Positions 32,037-43,997 of a stretch of DNA of 64,000 bases are shown here, one piece after another. Source of the DNA: Myotis daubentonii (taxonomy: Eukaryota > Chordata > Mammalia > Chiroptera > Vespertilionidae); the NCBI RefSeq assembly GCF_963259705.1, contig NC_081848.1:52847408-52911407 (forward strand). The letters run 5' to 3'. The notes under the pieces were generated by a model. That model searched no databases. It was not told the DNA's origin and saw only the letters and a list, made by a program, of their open reading frames with translations. How positions within the stretch are numbered: position 1 is the first letter of the stretch; every line of letters begins with the position of its first letter. A program made the translations under genes and the position numbers.

Positions 32037-33029
32037 TACCCAATTTCCCCCACTTGGAACATCTTGCAGAACTATAATACAGTATTACAACCAGGATGTC
32101 AATTTTGTAACAGAACATTCCATCATCACAAGGATTCCCATGTTGCCCTTTTATAACCATACCTACCTCCCTCCCATTCTCCTCACCTCCCACCCAGTCT
32201 GTTACCCCTGGCAGCCATCAATTTGTTCTCCATTTTGGTAATTTGTCATTTCAACAATGTTCTATAAATTAACCATATGCTATGTACCTTTTGGGCTTTT
32301 TTCACTTATAATTCTCTGGAGATTGATCCAGATTGTGCACGTACCAATAATGTTATTCTTCTTTTAAATTTTATTGTTAAGTATTCTCTTAAATGGATAT
32401 ACCCAATTTGTTTAACCATTCACCCATTAAAGTATATCTGGGTTGTTTCCAGCTTTTGGCTTTTACAAATAAAGCTGTTACAAGCATTCATCTATAGATT
32501 TTTGTGTGAACATAGGTCGTCATTGCTCTGGGATAAATTCCCAGGAATGTTCTACAGCTTGGCTGTACCATTTTACAGTCCCACCCAGAATGCATGAGTG
32601 ATCTGGTTTCTCTTCATCCTCACTAGCATTTTGGTGTTAGTTTTTATCTTAACCATTCTGATAGGTATGTAATGAATTTCCTTAATAGTTATAGTGCTAT
32701 TCAAATGACTTGTTTCATATTGGGTAAATTGGGTTTGTGTTTTTCAAGGAATTGACTCATTTCATTTAAGTTGTCAAATTTATACGTATAGTATTGTTCA
32801 TAGTATTGTTTTCAAATTCATTGATTTCTGCTCCTATGTTTATTTCCCTCCATTTGCTTTGGGCTGATTTTGCTCTTTTTCTAGTTTCTTGAATGGGAGC
32901 TTAGATGATTAAGTTGAGATTTTTCTTCTTTTTTCTATGTGGACTTAGTATAAATTTCCCAGAAATAGATACTATTTTATATTGCATAGGAAAGCCTTAG
33001 TGTAGCTGCCATGTTTATAGCTCCCTACT

Positions 33030-33800
33030 GAGGAATTCAATTCAATTTAGCAGGCACTGTTCTAAAACTTCACTATACATCAAGGAACAAAACAGACAAA
33101 AATCTCTATTTTTGTGGAACTTACATTCTAGCAGGGGGGGGGGATAGGCAATAAATAACAAGCATAATTTATATGTAGAAAGTGGTCAGGGGAGGAACAA
33201 AAAGTAGTACAGGGTAAGAGGGAGTGGATATATGTGGAACTATAGTATTGAAAACTACAGTATTGACTGTACTGCATTTAAGACTACAGTTGTAGTATTG
33301 ATAGGTTAGTTAGGCAGCCTTTGTGGAGAAGATGAGATGGGAGTAAAAATCTAAAGGGGTTAGTCAAGCCAGTATCTATCAGTCAGATGGGACAGCTAGA
33401 GCAAAGGCCCTGTGGTGGGAGCATGGCTGGAATATCTAAGGAAAAGCAAGGAGCTGAGTAAGCAAGGAGGAAAATGGTAAAGATGCCATAAGAAAATGGT
33501 CAGAGCATAATGGGGGCTAGGTCATTGGCTCTTGCTCTGGGTGGAATGAGAGCCATTGCAGTACCTGAAGCAAAGGAATGACATGACAAAATTCAGGTGT
33601 TAAAAGAATCACTCTGGTTGCTATGTTGGGAATAGACTATGCCTAGAGGCAGGTGACTTCTTAGCTGGCTATTGCAGTAATGCAAGTCAGAGGTAATGTG
33701 GCTTGGAGCAGAGTGGTAGCAGTGAGAATAGTGAGAAGTGATTACATTCTAAAGTATTTTGAGAGCAGAACTAATAGGACTTCTTCACAGATTGGACTTG
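33030..33800 (+). repeat. Old LINE-derived repeat (L2/L3-like)
   Basis: GCAGGCACTGTTCTAAAACTT, GAACAAAACAGACAAAAATC, GGAACTTACATTCTAGCAGG, then GCAAAGGCCCTGTGGTGGGAG, GAATGACATGACAAAATTC, AAGAATCACTCTGGTTGC and TGGCTATTGCAGTAATGCAAG form the ordered series of a widespread ancient mammalian repeat. I am not sure whether L2, L3 or another name is right. Confidence 0.5.
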
Positions 33801-34669
33801 GAGTATTAGAAAAAGATAGGCATCTAGATAACCAGCTTGATACAGATCATTAAACATAGGTGACCACATTTAAAACCATATGCACACCTTCTATTCCCTC
33901 CAGCCCTGCCCACAGCTTGGACAATGGCAGGCACTGACCTAGGACCAGCTGATCAACAGGCTGTACATTAGTCTATAGGGTATCCTGGCATGAAAGTTTT
34001 GCTCAAATAAATGGCAATTAACTGTGCCAATGATTTTTTTCTTTCAGGAATCAGAATTGAAGAGACAAGGAAAAGAATAATCAGTGAGAGCAGAAGCTGC
34101 AAGACACGGAGAGAAGGCAATATTCACACTTCATGAGTAAGCACAGACCATGGATAAACAAGAGCTCTGAGCAAACAGAAGTCATGAGGCAGCAAAAGGA
34201 TATACAGAGTAATGACAGAAGTGATAGAAGATGAGTAAGAAAGCATCACATTCTCAGGCCAATCCTGAGCCAGGCATGCAGTCAGCTCCTCTGTTACCAG
34301 AAATGGAAGAATGGTACTAGACAGGCACAGACCACAGGTGTGCACCAGCCATGCAGAGTCAAGGCTGCAGTCAGCACCAGGGAAGCCAGAATTGGGTAGG
34401 GGCCGAAATTATGAGGGCACAAGGAGGCCAGAGAAAGCAGAGAAATCTGTCTGCTGAGAGAAGCAGAAAAGTGTAGCAGATGCTCAGAGAGAAGCAGGGG
34501 CGGCAGATGACGCAGCCACATGAGAGAGGGAACTGCTTCTAATCTTCCTGTTTCAGTCCCATCCCAGGGGGGCCCAGCTGTGCTGATCCCTGCACTTTAG
34601 TGCCCCAGGAGATAGCCTTTCGAATTGGTTCAAAACACCTTCTTTCCTCCTTCAGTTATTTTGAGTATT
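33801..34669. other. Unassigned DNA
   Basis: No gene or nameable repeat. Frames at 34124-34521 on the minus strand have no recognisable content. Confidence 0.4.
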
Positions 34670-34737
34670 CGCAAGCATTTTCAAACTTGCAGCCGTCGGG
34701 TCACATGCCCGCCGGCCGCAAGTTTGACATGCTTGCG
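34670..34737. repeat. 68-bp GC-rich imperfect palindrome
   Basis: CGCAAGCATTTTCAAACTTGC on the left pairs with GCAAGTTTGACATGCTTGCG on the right, and the centre (GCCGTCGGG ... CCCGCCGGC) pairs too. Palindromic, CpG-rich and isolated in AT-richer DNA, it looks like a very short hAT-type MITE remnant. No convincing 8-bp flanking duplication was found. Confidence 0.7.
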
Positions 34738-34879
34738 TAGAGGAAAATGATGGTTCATTTTGGCTGGAAACTTGGAAATTTCTTGGTATTTTCTTATCTC
34801 TCAGGACTGAGCATGACAGATAAGGTAGCAAAGACGACAAAGCAAATATTTGGTATAAAGAAGTAACTGGAATCATGGG

Positions 34880-34955
34880 AAGCATTTTACATACCTTCTC
34901 TCATTTAATCTGTAGGGTCTGGGAGTTCCCAGAACTGAGGCTCACAGAGGGTAAA
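34880..34955 (-). repeat. MIR fragment (antisense)
   Basis: TTACATACCTTCTCTCATTTA followed by AGAACTGAGGCTCACAGAGGG. Confidence 0.5.
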
Positions 34956-35540
34956 TACAATTTATCTTCATTATTCATGAATTCTGTATTTGTAAATTTG
35001 CCTACTCACTAAAATTTGTTACCCCTAATCAATACTCCTGACACTTTCCTGGTCATTCACAGACACATGCAGAGCAGTGGAAAAACTCAGTTGTCCAATA
35101 TACATGTTCCCAGCTGGCATAAACAAGGCCCCCTCTGCCTTCTTCCTTCAGCTCTTATCCTGTAAACAAGTTTCCCTTTTGAAGTCTATTTAGTGTCACA
35201 TTTTTTGTGCATTTTGTGGGTGATTTCACTGTGTAAGCCCCCCCCCAAAATAATGTTGAAGTGCTGTCTACTATTCCTAAGCACACGAAGGCTGATGTGT
35301 CTTATTGAGAAACTATGTGTTAGATGAGCATCACTCAGGCCTGAGTTTAGTGCTGTTGGCTGTGAGGTCAATGTTACTGAACCAACACATAGAATGAAGT
35401 TATGTATTGATAGGTTGATGAAAATGTTATAACCAGAGAACCTAACCCTATATCTCCCCTAGAAGCAATAGCTCAGTATTTGCTAATTTATAGAGATTTT
35501 ATCAAACATAACTACCATGAGATGCAAGAAATCAACTGTA
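34956..35540 (+). mobile_element. Tigger-like (TcMar) DNA transposon remnant
   Basis: It is bounded by TA with inverted ends (TACAATTTATCTTCATTATTC on the left; the complement of GCAAGAAATCAACTGTA on the right). Inside, TTTGTGCATTTTGTGGGTG, GTTGAAGTGCTGTCTACTATTCC and GTTGGCTGTGAGGTCAATGTTAC match a known Tigger-type consensus that encodes the start of a pogo-like transposase. Most of its CpGs have decayed, so it is old. Confidence 0.7.
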
Positions 35541-36089
35541 ACATGCAGAGGATCAGACAACCTCTGAGAGAGTGGAGTGCCCAGCTCCAAAGCCATGCCT
35601 CTGATTTTGGACAAACTGTGCTCGTTCCATCCCACCATGCCACGTTCCAGAAGAGGAAGAAAAGTTCCTCTGTTCAGTGCTCCTTCCACTGAATGGTGCT
35701 GCCTTCCCTGGAACGTGTTGTCTCAGTGGAAATGAACAGGTAAGAAACAACTGTGAAAGATGTAAGGTAGTCTACATTAGGGCTGGGATAGTAATGTAAA
35801 TATGTGTCGCAGATATTGCTAGTCTATCGCAGCCCGTTTTCCTGCTTGAGACTAGATGGGGTTTCACAATCTTTCTCAACACAGGACTCTAGGCAATCGC
35901 TATCAGTCAATCAGAATTGGCATCTAAGACGAAACCTTTATCTTCCTTGCACGATGACCTGTGTCCTTATAAGATTAAGCATAAGTTTGGAGGATCTGAG
36001 TTCCCAGGCTTAAGGAACTTTAGCATTTAAGCAAATGTATTAGTCTGTTTCAAAGCTTAGACCCTTAGGGTAGCTCTCATGTCTGGCTG
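35541..36089. other. Unassigned DNA
   Basis: Frames on both strands at 35480-35750 overlap the Tigger end and have no family. No gene is seen. Confidence 0.4.
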
Positions 36090-36257
36090 ACTCTACTTTG
36101 GAGAGCCTTTCTGGATTCCTTTAAACAAGATTGTTGCTCCTGAAAGATTCATATTGATGGGAACATCTTTCTTGTTTACCTCTGAATTGCCTGTGTCTAG
36201 AACATGGTTTGGCATAGACGTGGTGCTCAGTGACATTTGTTGAATGAATGCCTGGTC
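36090..36257 (+). repeat. L2 3' end fragment
   Basis: GTGTCTAGAACATGGTTTGGC, then GTGGTGCTCAGTGACATTTGTTGAATGAATG, the characteristic L2 3' terminus. Confidence 0.6.
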
Positions 36258-36927
36258 ACCTGGATTTACACCTACCTTCCCCAGGGAGAAAATGGAACTG
36301 AACTGAGCAGCATTCTATTGACTCTTTCTGTCTCTTTTCTTAGTTTCTCTTTATGTTTTCTCCTCCCATGGCTTACCTCTTTACCTCTGGTAAGATGGAT
36401 CTGAGAATCCCAAGCATGAATGGTCTGAAGGCATATAGGGAAGAAGAGGTATGCTGCTTGAGCTGGGAGCTAATCTGGGCTCTGGACCCTAGCCTTCAGC
36501 TTCTAGATCTGCTGGGCACTATTGCTGCCCATTCTCATGTAGGACTTGGGGCTCTTACCCCTCTTTCTGCCCAGCCCATTCCTCTTCCTCCACTCTATTC
36601 CCTTTCCCCTTCTTTTCTCCTCCATCAGTCATAGCAAATGGGGTTTGAGAGGAAATAGGGGCGAGGGGATGGGAAGTTAGACCAGCAGAGATGGATATAT
36701 TTGGATGAGAGCCTAAGGAGGGAACATCACTTAGTGGGCCAATATAGCATGAGAGTCAGGATTGAAAGAATGTGAGATTTTCAAACCATGTTAGTTATTT
36801 TATTATTGCAAGTGATTTTCAGTCATAATCTCTGTTCTGGTGTTGGGAGAACTACAGGAGACTGAGTGCCCCAATCTGCAGCTAGTTCTGGAGAAGTGAT
36901 GTAGTACCTAAGACAGTGGGCAGCGGT
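36258..36927. other. Unassigned DNA
   Basis: No gene or nameable repeat. The frame at 36353-36634 is leucine/proline-rich with no family. Confidence 0.4.
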
Positions 36928-37084
36928 GATATAGTGCCTAAGGGCATGGGCTTTGAAGTAAGATTGAGCTGGGATACCACTTGCTAGATCTATGATTTAG
37001 AGCAGGCTCCTAACCATGCTAGATTTTAGTTCTTTTGCCAGTAAGACGCAGATAATGGTAGAATGTACGTTATAGGTCATGATG
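36928..37084 (+). repeat. MIR
   Basis: ATAGTGCCTAAGGGCATGGGC, then GATACCACTTGCTAGATCTATG, then AGTTCTTTTGCCAGTAAGACG follow the sense order of MIR. Confidence 0.6.
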
Positions 37085-37693
37085 GCTAAAAGAAATGAGG
37101 GCTATAAAGTTTTTGTGAAGTATGCTTACTCAAATGACGTCTGTTGTTATCATTAAATAACATGATCATCATGTGGTATTTACTTGCGCACTGCAAGGCA
37201 TTTCCTTGTCTTTTTAGCTCTCGGGATGAACGCAAAATAAACTGAGTTTCTGAGAATCTACGAGGAAGACAGGTTCTTGCAGGCACATGGGAGTCTGTGT
37301 CAGAGAAGTAATCCTGATCACATGAGTGTCAGGAGGCCTGCGGATTCTGCAGCAGAGACTAAGGTGGGGGCTCTGGAGACCATTAGTTTCCAATATTATA
37401 GGGTGACTGGCTAGGAAAAGCACGAAAGACTTAATTTGGGAAAATTTGCCCACATTTCCTGCTGCCCTTCTTTTGCAGGTGTGGAGGGTGAGGAGTGGCC
37501 ATCTCCAGCTTAACAAAGCATTGAATCAGTAAGCCAGAGAGATGGCTCTTAACGCTACTGTCAGCCTTAACATTTTTTGGCTTTACCTCTCCATCTTCTG
37601 TGATAGTTAGTTTCCCAGAGCTGGACTCACTGATGCACACTCCCCACTACCATCACTGTCCTGTCCGATGACCCAGTTTTTGCCCATCTCCCC
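37085..37693. other. Unassigned DNA
   Basis: No gene or nameable repeat was seen. Confidence 0.4.
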
Positions 37694-38216
37694 TTACATT
37701 AGTTTTCTAATGCTGCTGTAACACATCACAAGCTTAGTGGCTTAAGCAACACATACTTATTATCTCAGAGTTCTGGAGGTGAGGAAACCAAAATGGGTCT
37801 CACTGGGCAAAAATCAATGTGTCAGCAGGGCTGTGTTCTTTTCTAGGGGCTCTGGAGCAGACAGTCTGTTTCCTTCCCTTTTCCAGATTCTAGAAGCCAC
37901 CTGCACTTCTCAGCTCATGGCCCCTTCCATCTTCAAAGCCAGCAATGGCAGGTTGAGTCCCCACATGGAGTCACTCCAACCTCTGCCTCCATCATGACAT
38001 TTCCTTCTGACCCTTCCACTTCCCTATTTCACATTTAAGGACCCCTGTGATTGCACTGGGCACACCTGACAGTCCAGGATAATCTCCTTATTTTAAGGTC
38101 AGCTGATTAACAACTCTATTTCCATTTGTAAACCTTGCCATATATCATAATATATTCATAGGAACCAGGGTTAGGAGGTGGATGTCTTTGGAGACCATTG
38201 TTCTGCCTTCAACATC
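37694..38216 (-). mobile_element. MaLR LTR (MLT1-like), antisense
   Basis: TTTTCTAATGCTGCTGTAACA, AGTGGCTTAAGCAACACATA, TCAGAGTTCTGGAGGTGAGG and GTGTCAGCAGGGCTGTGTTC are the reverse complement of the 3' half of MLT1-type LTRs. CCAGGGTTAGGAGGTGGATG is near the other end. Confidence 0.7.
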
Positions 38217-38718
38217 TATTATCCATTATGCCCTGTTCTCTGACTCTAGAATTAGGACTGAGACTGGTAAATTCTCTGGGCCTGAGCCATCCTCTTTGTG
38301 ATGTTGTCCATGAATCCCATGCCTGAGGATCTGATGTCTGGTCTGAGTGGCTCCCTTCCCCTCACTTGACCTTTATAGAAAGTGACACTCAGTGCCTTAT
38401 ACTGAGAGCATGAGGGTTCTCTGGCTTCTTGCCTAAACTGGTGGTAGCAGAAACTATTATTTATTTCTTCAACAATATTCAGGTTTTTTATTGTTATAGC
38501 CAGCTAATAGATGTGACTTTTCTTTAATTAGTATTTTTAAACATAAGAAGCCTGTCTATCCATTCTATGTCACAGCCTTATCTGATAGTACTTTCATTAA
38601 CTTGACTAATGCCTAAGGACTGTTTACACAAGCTACAATAATCATTAGCTGCCAGTTCCTCAAACTACCCAGAGGTGACCTGTACTTTTTTGGATGCATG
38701 CATAGAGGCACACTCACC

Positions 38719-38720
<2 letters not shown>
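38217..38720. other. Unassigned DNA
   Basis: No gene or nameable repeat was seen. Confidence 0.4.

Positions 38721-38769
<49 letters not shown>
38721..38769. repeat. (CA)n microsatellite
   Basis: About 24 uninterrupted CA dinucleotides. Confidence 0.97.
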
Positions 38770-38771
<2 letters not shown>

Positions 38772-38859
38772 TTGGTGTGGTGAGAAAAAGATGTTAAATG
38801 TTTGTTGAAGGTGTGTTAGATGTCATCTTTTACCTTAAAGGGAAGGAAAGAAAGGAAGG

Positions 38860-39063
38860 GAGCTAGTATTCATTGAGAAATTGCTCTGTTCCAGGAACTT
38901 GATGTTTGCAAATTCACTTTAATTCTCATCATAATGCATGAAAACACTTTCCTCATCTTCATTTTACAAATGGGGAAATTGAGGCCCACGGGTCACATAG
39001 CTAGTAAGACCTCAACATTTGATATCTGGCCTGTCTGATTCCAAAAATGTTTGCTTTCCCTTT
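38860..39063 (-). repeat. MIR (antisense)
   Basis: TTTACAAATGGGGAAATTGAG, then GGGTCACATAGCTAGTAAG, in reverse MIR order with the upstream AATTCTCATCATAATGCATG. Confidence 0.7.
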
Positions 39064-39293
39064 CACCTGGCCAGCTCTTAAAACAAGAAAATTGAACAGA
39101 ATAAGGATGTTCAAATCAAGATTAGTGGCATGAGCCCTAGAGCTTCATGGAGATACCAGGGACTCATCATACTGTAATGAAGCTATTAGTAAGAGACAAG
39201 ATGAGGGACTGGGCTTTGGGTCCTTCTCATCTTCCATCAGACTAGCTCTGCTGTTATAAAAGTTTTACATATTGGGATGCAAGGTAACATTTC

Positions 39294-39512
39294 TTTTAAA
39301 AATATATTTTTTATTGATTTCAGAGAGGAAGGGAGAGTGAGAGAGAGATAGAGACATCAATGATGAGAATCATTGATCAACTGTCTCCTGCACACCTCAC
39401 ACTGGGGATTGAGCCTGCAACCCAGGCATGTGCCCTGTCTGGGAATCAAGCCATGACCTCCTGGTTCATAGGTTGATGCTCAACCACTGAGCCATGCTGG
39501 CTGCGCTGTGAT
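39294..39512 (-). mobile_element. Ves SINE with target-site duplication
   Basis: It has TTTTTTATTGATTTCAGAGAGG, ACATCAATGATGAGAATCAT and CAACCACTGAGCCATGCTGG. GTAACATTTC flanks both sides (39284-39293 and 39513-39522). Confidence 0.9.
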
Positions 39513-39522
39513 GTAACATTTC

Positions 39523-40015
39523 AATAGAAAAACAGATGGGGTGTTGTTCTGTTAAATAAGTCTCTTGAAGGCCTTAGACTAGAATTTGACCACTATGGCC
39601 CTGTGGTTCTGGGAAGTCTGTCTAGTTGTCCCCAATGAATTGATCAATTTTCCTAATGTCTTAGTTTTTACTTAATGTGCATCAGAGGCTTTGGGAGGGA
39701 TGATGCTGTCTAGAATGAAAAAGATTGTCTCAGTTAGTGAGTGAAGCAGAAATTATTTAGATAGAGAAGAAGCAAGTGATACTTTAATTAATGGGACTCT
39801 GCTTGCTTATAGTGAGTTTATATAATACAGAGCAAGTGGAGTTCCATTAAAATATCACTTATTTAAATTTGTAAAGGAGGTAACAACTTTGAAGTTTTTA
39901 AATCCTATCTTAGCAATTTAAAAGGGTAAAATGAAAGCCACACCTTCTTTTATCCTTGCTCCCCTGAGTTACTCCTTAGTAACCCCTCAAGGAAGAATAT
40001 TAAAAATAGCCAACA
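39523..40015. other. Unassigned DNA
   Basis: No gene or nameable repeat was seen. Confidence 0.4.
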
Positions 40016-40510
40016 TTTACTGATGGACAATTTTAATTTCTATATTAGCTAATTTATGAAGCAGAGTTTCAAAATGTCTCCCCAAATTCACTTCCATGGT
40101 AACAAGATTCCCAATTTTTAGTTGTGCACAAGGCTGCCTGGAATTTCCTAGCCTCTTGCAACTAGGTGTGACCATATGACTAAATAATACAAGCAGAAGT
40201 GTTGTATGGCAGCTTCTGGCAATCTCCCTCAAAAGACAGAAGGTACATGCCCTGTGCCTCTTCTCCTTAATTTCTCCCACCATCCTGCTTTCTGGAACAC
40301 AGATGTGATGTTTGCCACACTAGCCACATTCTTGGACCGTGAGGGTGAGGGCCACAGTGGAGGAAAGAAGAGCAGTGAGATGAGCCTGCATCCCTGAGAA
40401 CATTATGGAGCAGCTCTGGATTTTCTACCTTAGGACTTTGATGTGAGAGAAAAATAAATATATTTTTTAAACCACTTACATTTGTTTCTGTTTCTCAGAG
40501 CCAATACTAA
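40016..40510 (+). repeat. Ancient interspersed repeat, LTR-like, family not assigned
   Basis: AAAATGTCTCCCCAAATTCAC, CTAGGTGTGACCATATGACTA, AACACAGATGTGATGTTTGCC, CTTGGACCGTGAGGGTGAGG and GTGAGAGAAAAATAAATATATT occur in the order of a common mammalian repeat that ends in an AATAAA-bearing tail. I recognise the pattern but not its proper name. Confidence 0.45.
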
Positions 40511-40529
40511 TGCAAATTGATATACCCTA

Positions 40530-40672
40530 CATATTACTATATTATTCCAGTTTTGCAAGTGAGAAATAGCCAGAGTAAATAATTTGCCAAGGTTACCTAT
40601 CTAGTAGATGAAGGAGTCAGGATGTGAACCCGGATTTTTGCCAAATCCCCTGTGCTTTCTTCCTTCTCAGTG
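40530..40672 (-). repeat. MIR (antisense)
   Basis: GTAAATAATTTGCCAAGGTTA, then CAGGATGTGAACCCGGATTT, in reverse MIR order. Confidence 0.6.
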
Positions 40673-41519
40673 TTCACTTCCAGATCATGAAGGTGATAGT
40701 TTTTTACCTTCTGTAGCTGGGAAGAGCCTTTCATCAAAGCCCTCTGGTCATGTCTGGTCATGTAAGTACAGTCTTCAACTAGTCCCTCCATCATCTCTTT
40801 GAAAAATAGAATTCATGAGCCACAAGAGTCATGGTGAACTTGAGAGTTCTGAGATGTCACAGCAGCCACCAGAGGTCTTCGACCTTCTAGGAGAAATGGT
40901 AAAAAGAGCCATGGGAACTAATGATTGGGACTCTAGAAAACTGGTCGATACTGTTGAACAGAGAGGGAAAGAAGGCCCTAATAGGAGGAGGGCAGAGGCT
41001 GGAAAAGCAGAGCACTGTCTTGAGGTGAGAGTGGGGTGGTGGTAGGCAGTGGAAGGGCATATCCACCTTACTGTGGGCACAAATCAGATAGGCGAGGGAG
41101 GCTGAGAGAGGCAGTGTCCCAGAGTGAGTCCAGCTGAACTCTGTTAATTAAAATAATGGCTGTCTGTTTGAATCCAAATGTACTTGTTTAGATGCCAGAT
41201 TATCCAAGGCTTTTGAAAAAGCTTTCACTCTTGAGCAGGGTAATTTCATTCCATATTGGGGTAGAGAAGGCTGTGGTGTGATTAAATAGAGCTACATTGG
41301 TAATAGCGATAAAGGTTGGGGAACAAAGGAGGCAAATTGGCAGCAGCTGCAGAAATAATGGAGAGAGAAAGTGCACATCCCCATCAAGGGGAGAATCAGA
41401 ACCATAGAGGGAAGGTGGCTGGTTTATTTGAAGACCTAATAGAGACACAAGGTGGGGCAAATCTAACAACATTTTCCTTAGGAAACTTGAGGGGATAGTA
41501 AAAAGGTACGATTCTTAAA
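40673..41519. other. Unassigned DNA
   Basis: No gene or nameable repeat. Overlapping frames on both strands (40815-41080) have no family. Confidence 0.4.
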
Positions 41520-41785
41520 CCAGACATAAAAGGATAAATATGGTATGATTCCACTGACATCAGGGACCCAGAAGAGTCAAATTCATAGAAACAGAAAGTA
41601 GTACAGTGGTTACCAGAGGCTGGTGGGAGGGGGAATAGGGAGTTGTTGAATGGTACGATAAAAGAGCTCTGGAGATGGATAGTGATGATGTTGCACTATA
41701 GGGTGCATGCACGTAATGCCACTGAACTGTGCAATTAAAAATAGTAAATCTTATGTTATGTGTACTTTACCACTCACAGAAAACA
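41520..41785 (+). mobile_element. L1 3' UTR fragment
   Basis: TATGGTATGATTCCACTGACA, CAAATTCATAGAAACAGAAAG, GTTACCAGAGGCTGGTGGGAG, GCCACTGAACTGTGCAATTAA and TATGTGTACTTTACCAC are the sense 3' end of an ancient L1M element. Confidence 0.8.
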
Positions 41786-42679
41786 TGTTTCCGTGTGCAG
41801 AGCATACATTATTTTCCCCAATCTCTACCTCCCATTGAAGAGAGGGAACCCCAGCTGACCTAGCACTGCAACTAGAATTCCTGCCTTGATCTTGTCTTAT
41901 GCTCTGTTCCTGCATTTACCGGCTCTGACATTGTGATTCTTCTTTCATTTTTGACCATTCCTTATTCCTTGGACTTAAACCAGATTTGGCTTCTAAGGCT
42001 CAATTGCTGACATGTATTCCTGGAATACATTTGTTCTTCCCCCCTGTCTCAGTTATATCCCAACTGTTCTGGGGAACTCTGTACCCCTGTTTCCCAAAGC
42101 TGTTCCTACCTCTTGGGCCCCACTTTTACCTGTGCTCCTGCCTGGCATATCAGATACCGAATCACTCAGGTCCACACTGCTGTTTCTCTTCCTTAACCCC
42201 CTGGACTCTAGGACTAGAGCACTTATTATATATGAACTTCCTTGTGACATCCTTTGGGGAGTGATAAGAGCTGAGGCCAGAGCAAATCACGCCACTCTGG
42301 GGATGAGAGGACAGGACATCAAGCAGACAAGCCCTAAAGACAAGGTAGATCAGCAGAGGGGCCCATGAGTGAGCAGAAGCTATGCAGCCAGCCTAAGGGT
42401 CAGGGAGTTCTGGTAACGGGATCCATAGGCCATTTGATGTTTTGTTTCCTTTCCTACTGTAACCCAGATTAAAGCTGAGGTCACCACTACCAGTGAGAGC
42501 TTGATGAGATTGCCTCAATTACCTGATTCCACAATGTGGGGGTAGCACAAAGCTTTCCCTGGGTTTTGGGGAATTTTCAGAGGTTTCTACTCTAATTTAC
42601 CCCTGACCAACCTAGGTTTCCCCAAGAGTTGGAAAACTAAGCTCTTTCACAAGTTATTCCCACCAAAAAAAAATCTGTA
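41786..42679. other. Unassigned DNA
   Basis: Frames overlap on both strands at 41986-42368 without recognisable content. No gene is seen. Confidence 0.4.
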
Positions 42680-42756
42680 GGTATTACAAAGTGGTAGGTA
42701 CTATCACCACTGTTTTACAGATGAGAAAACTGAGGAACAGAGAAGTTAAATAAGAG
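42680..42756 (-). repeat. MIR fragment (antisense)
   Basis: GTTTTACAGATGAGAAAACTG followed by AACAGAGAAGTTAAATAAG. Confidence 0.7.
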
Positions 42757-43997
42757 GCTCAATAAACATTTGTGATTGGGTGGACCTTATTAGGCTTTTC
42801 TTGGGGGGAAGGGTTGCTATTTCAGTGTCTGGTGCTCAGTTCACTAGCATCTTGCATAATTCCTCTCCCCTCTCCTTTCTCCACCCTAACTTTCTCCATC
42901 CCAGAGGGCCCTCTACACTTCAGATCCATCTTCCTTTTTAGGCAGAAAGGATTTCCACTCTCACATATTTGGATTTTAGCAATTATCGAAATATTTATTT
43001 TCAAGCAGTTAATTCTCCCCTAATAGGAACACTAATACTCATGTTTAACGTAATACAATTTTCTCTACTGTTACATTCCTTTGGTTTTAACTTTTTTATG
43101 TCACCCAAGCCATTTTCAAAATAAAAACTATTCATATCACTCAGAATAAAAGAATAGGTTTAAACTTCCCAAATTAGACCTTATGTGATAGCCCTTCCTA
43201 TATTTAACCCACCTGGACGCCCTCTTTCTTCAGCCTCCTTACATCATGCAGCAATTCCTAAATCTGGCTGTATATCTGTTACCTTGGGATCTCTGGAAAG
43301 GCAGTCCTGGGCCAAACTGCAGAGATTCTAATTCAGTAAATGAAGGTGGGCCGGGGATTCTGCATAGTGACAAAATTCCTCGGTGATTGTTTAGGAGCAC
43401 GGATGGCACTGACCTCATTTCAGGGGCTCATGGACCACATGTAGCTAGTGCCCACCATATTGGACAGCGCAGGCATGGAACATTTCCATCACTGCCTGAA
43501 GTTCTAGTGGATAGCACTGGGCTAGACTATTTATTCTCCACAGCACTTACTGTGATGCTTAGCTAGTGTAGCCTTATCTCTATCCTTCCTGAACCTCCCA
43601 GACTCCTCCCATGCCATCTGAACTGTCACTTCCTAAACAGAAAACCTTCAAACAGCTCAGCACCTTCTCCGATGGTTCACTCTGCCTCTAGGCCTTAATT
43701 GATTTCCTCGGCTAAGGGCCAGAATATGGGGTTAGGGTCCTCTTTACTTCTGGTAACTGCTGTCATGCTCTTGTGAAAGACTCAACCACGTGGAGGCTCC
43801 TGTCATCTGGCTATTATCTCTCTCCTCCTTCCTACTGCTTCACTTCCAGCCTCCTGATCATCTTATTCCTCGGAGACGTCTACACCTGGCTCACAGTCTT
43901 CCTGTTTATCTCAAACCTTGCCGTCATCTTGGATAACGTCAATGTCCTGCTAACAATTGGTCCCTCAGTTCCTTGACCTTCTCATCTCCAATAAAAA
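42757..43997. other. Unassigned DNA
   Basis: No gene recognised. The 43590-43980 part has a texture like old L2 but I could not anchor it. Confidence 0.35.

Larger units (their letters stand above)
30740..33000 (-). mobile_element. Ancient L1, 3' end to ORF2 (antisense), split by an LTR
   Basis: The L1 3' UTR text breaks off at ACCCCTTACCCAA (30823) and resumes at CCCAATTTCCCCCACTTGGAAC (32039). It continues through CATCACAAGGATTCCCATGTTG, ATATCTGGGTTGTTTCCAGC, AATAAAGCTGTTACAAGCATTC and into antisense ORF2 (AAGGAATTGACTCATTTCAT, CTTTTTCTAGTTTCTTGAATGGGAGC-like blocks near 32880). It is badly decayed, with internal deletions. Confidence 0.75.

Noticed and set aside
34670..34737. Intrinsic terminator or microRNA hairpin
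   Set aside because: Bacterial-type terminators do not apply. The stem is short and CpG-rich with no sign of precursor conservation, and a MITE remnant is simpler.
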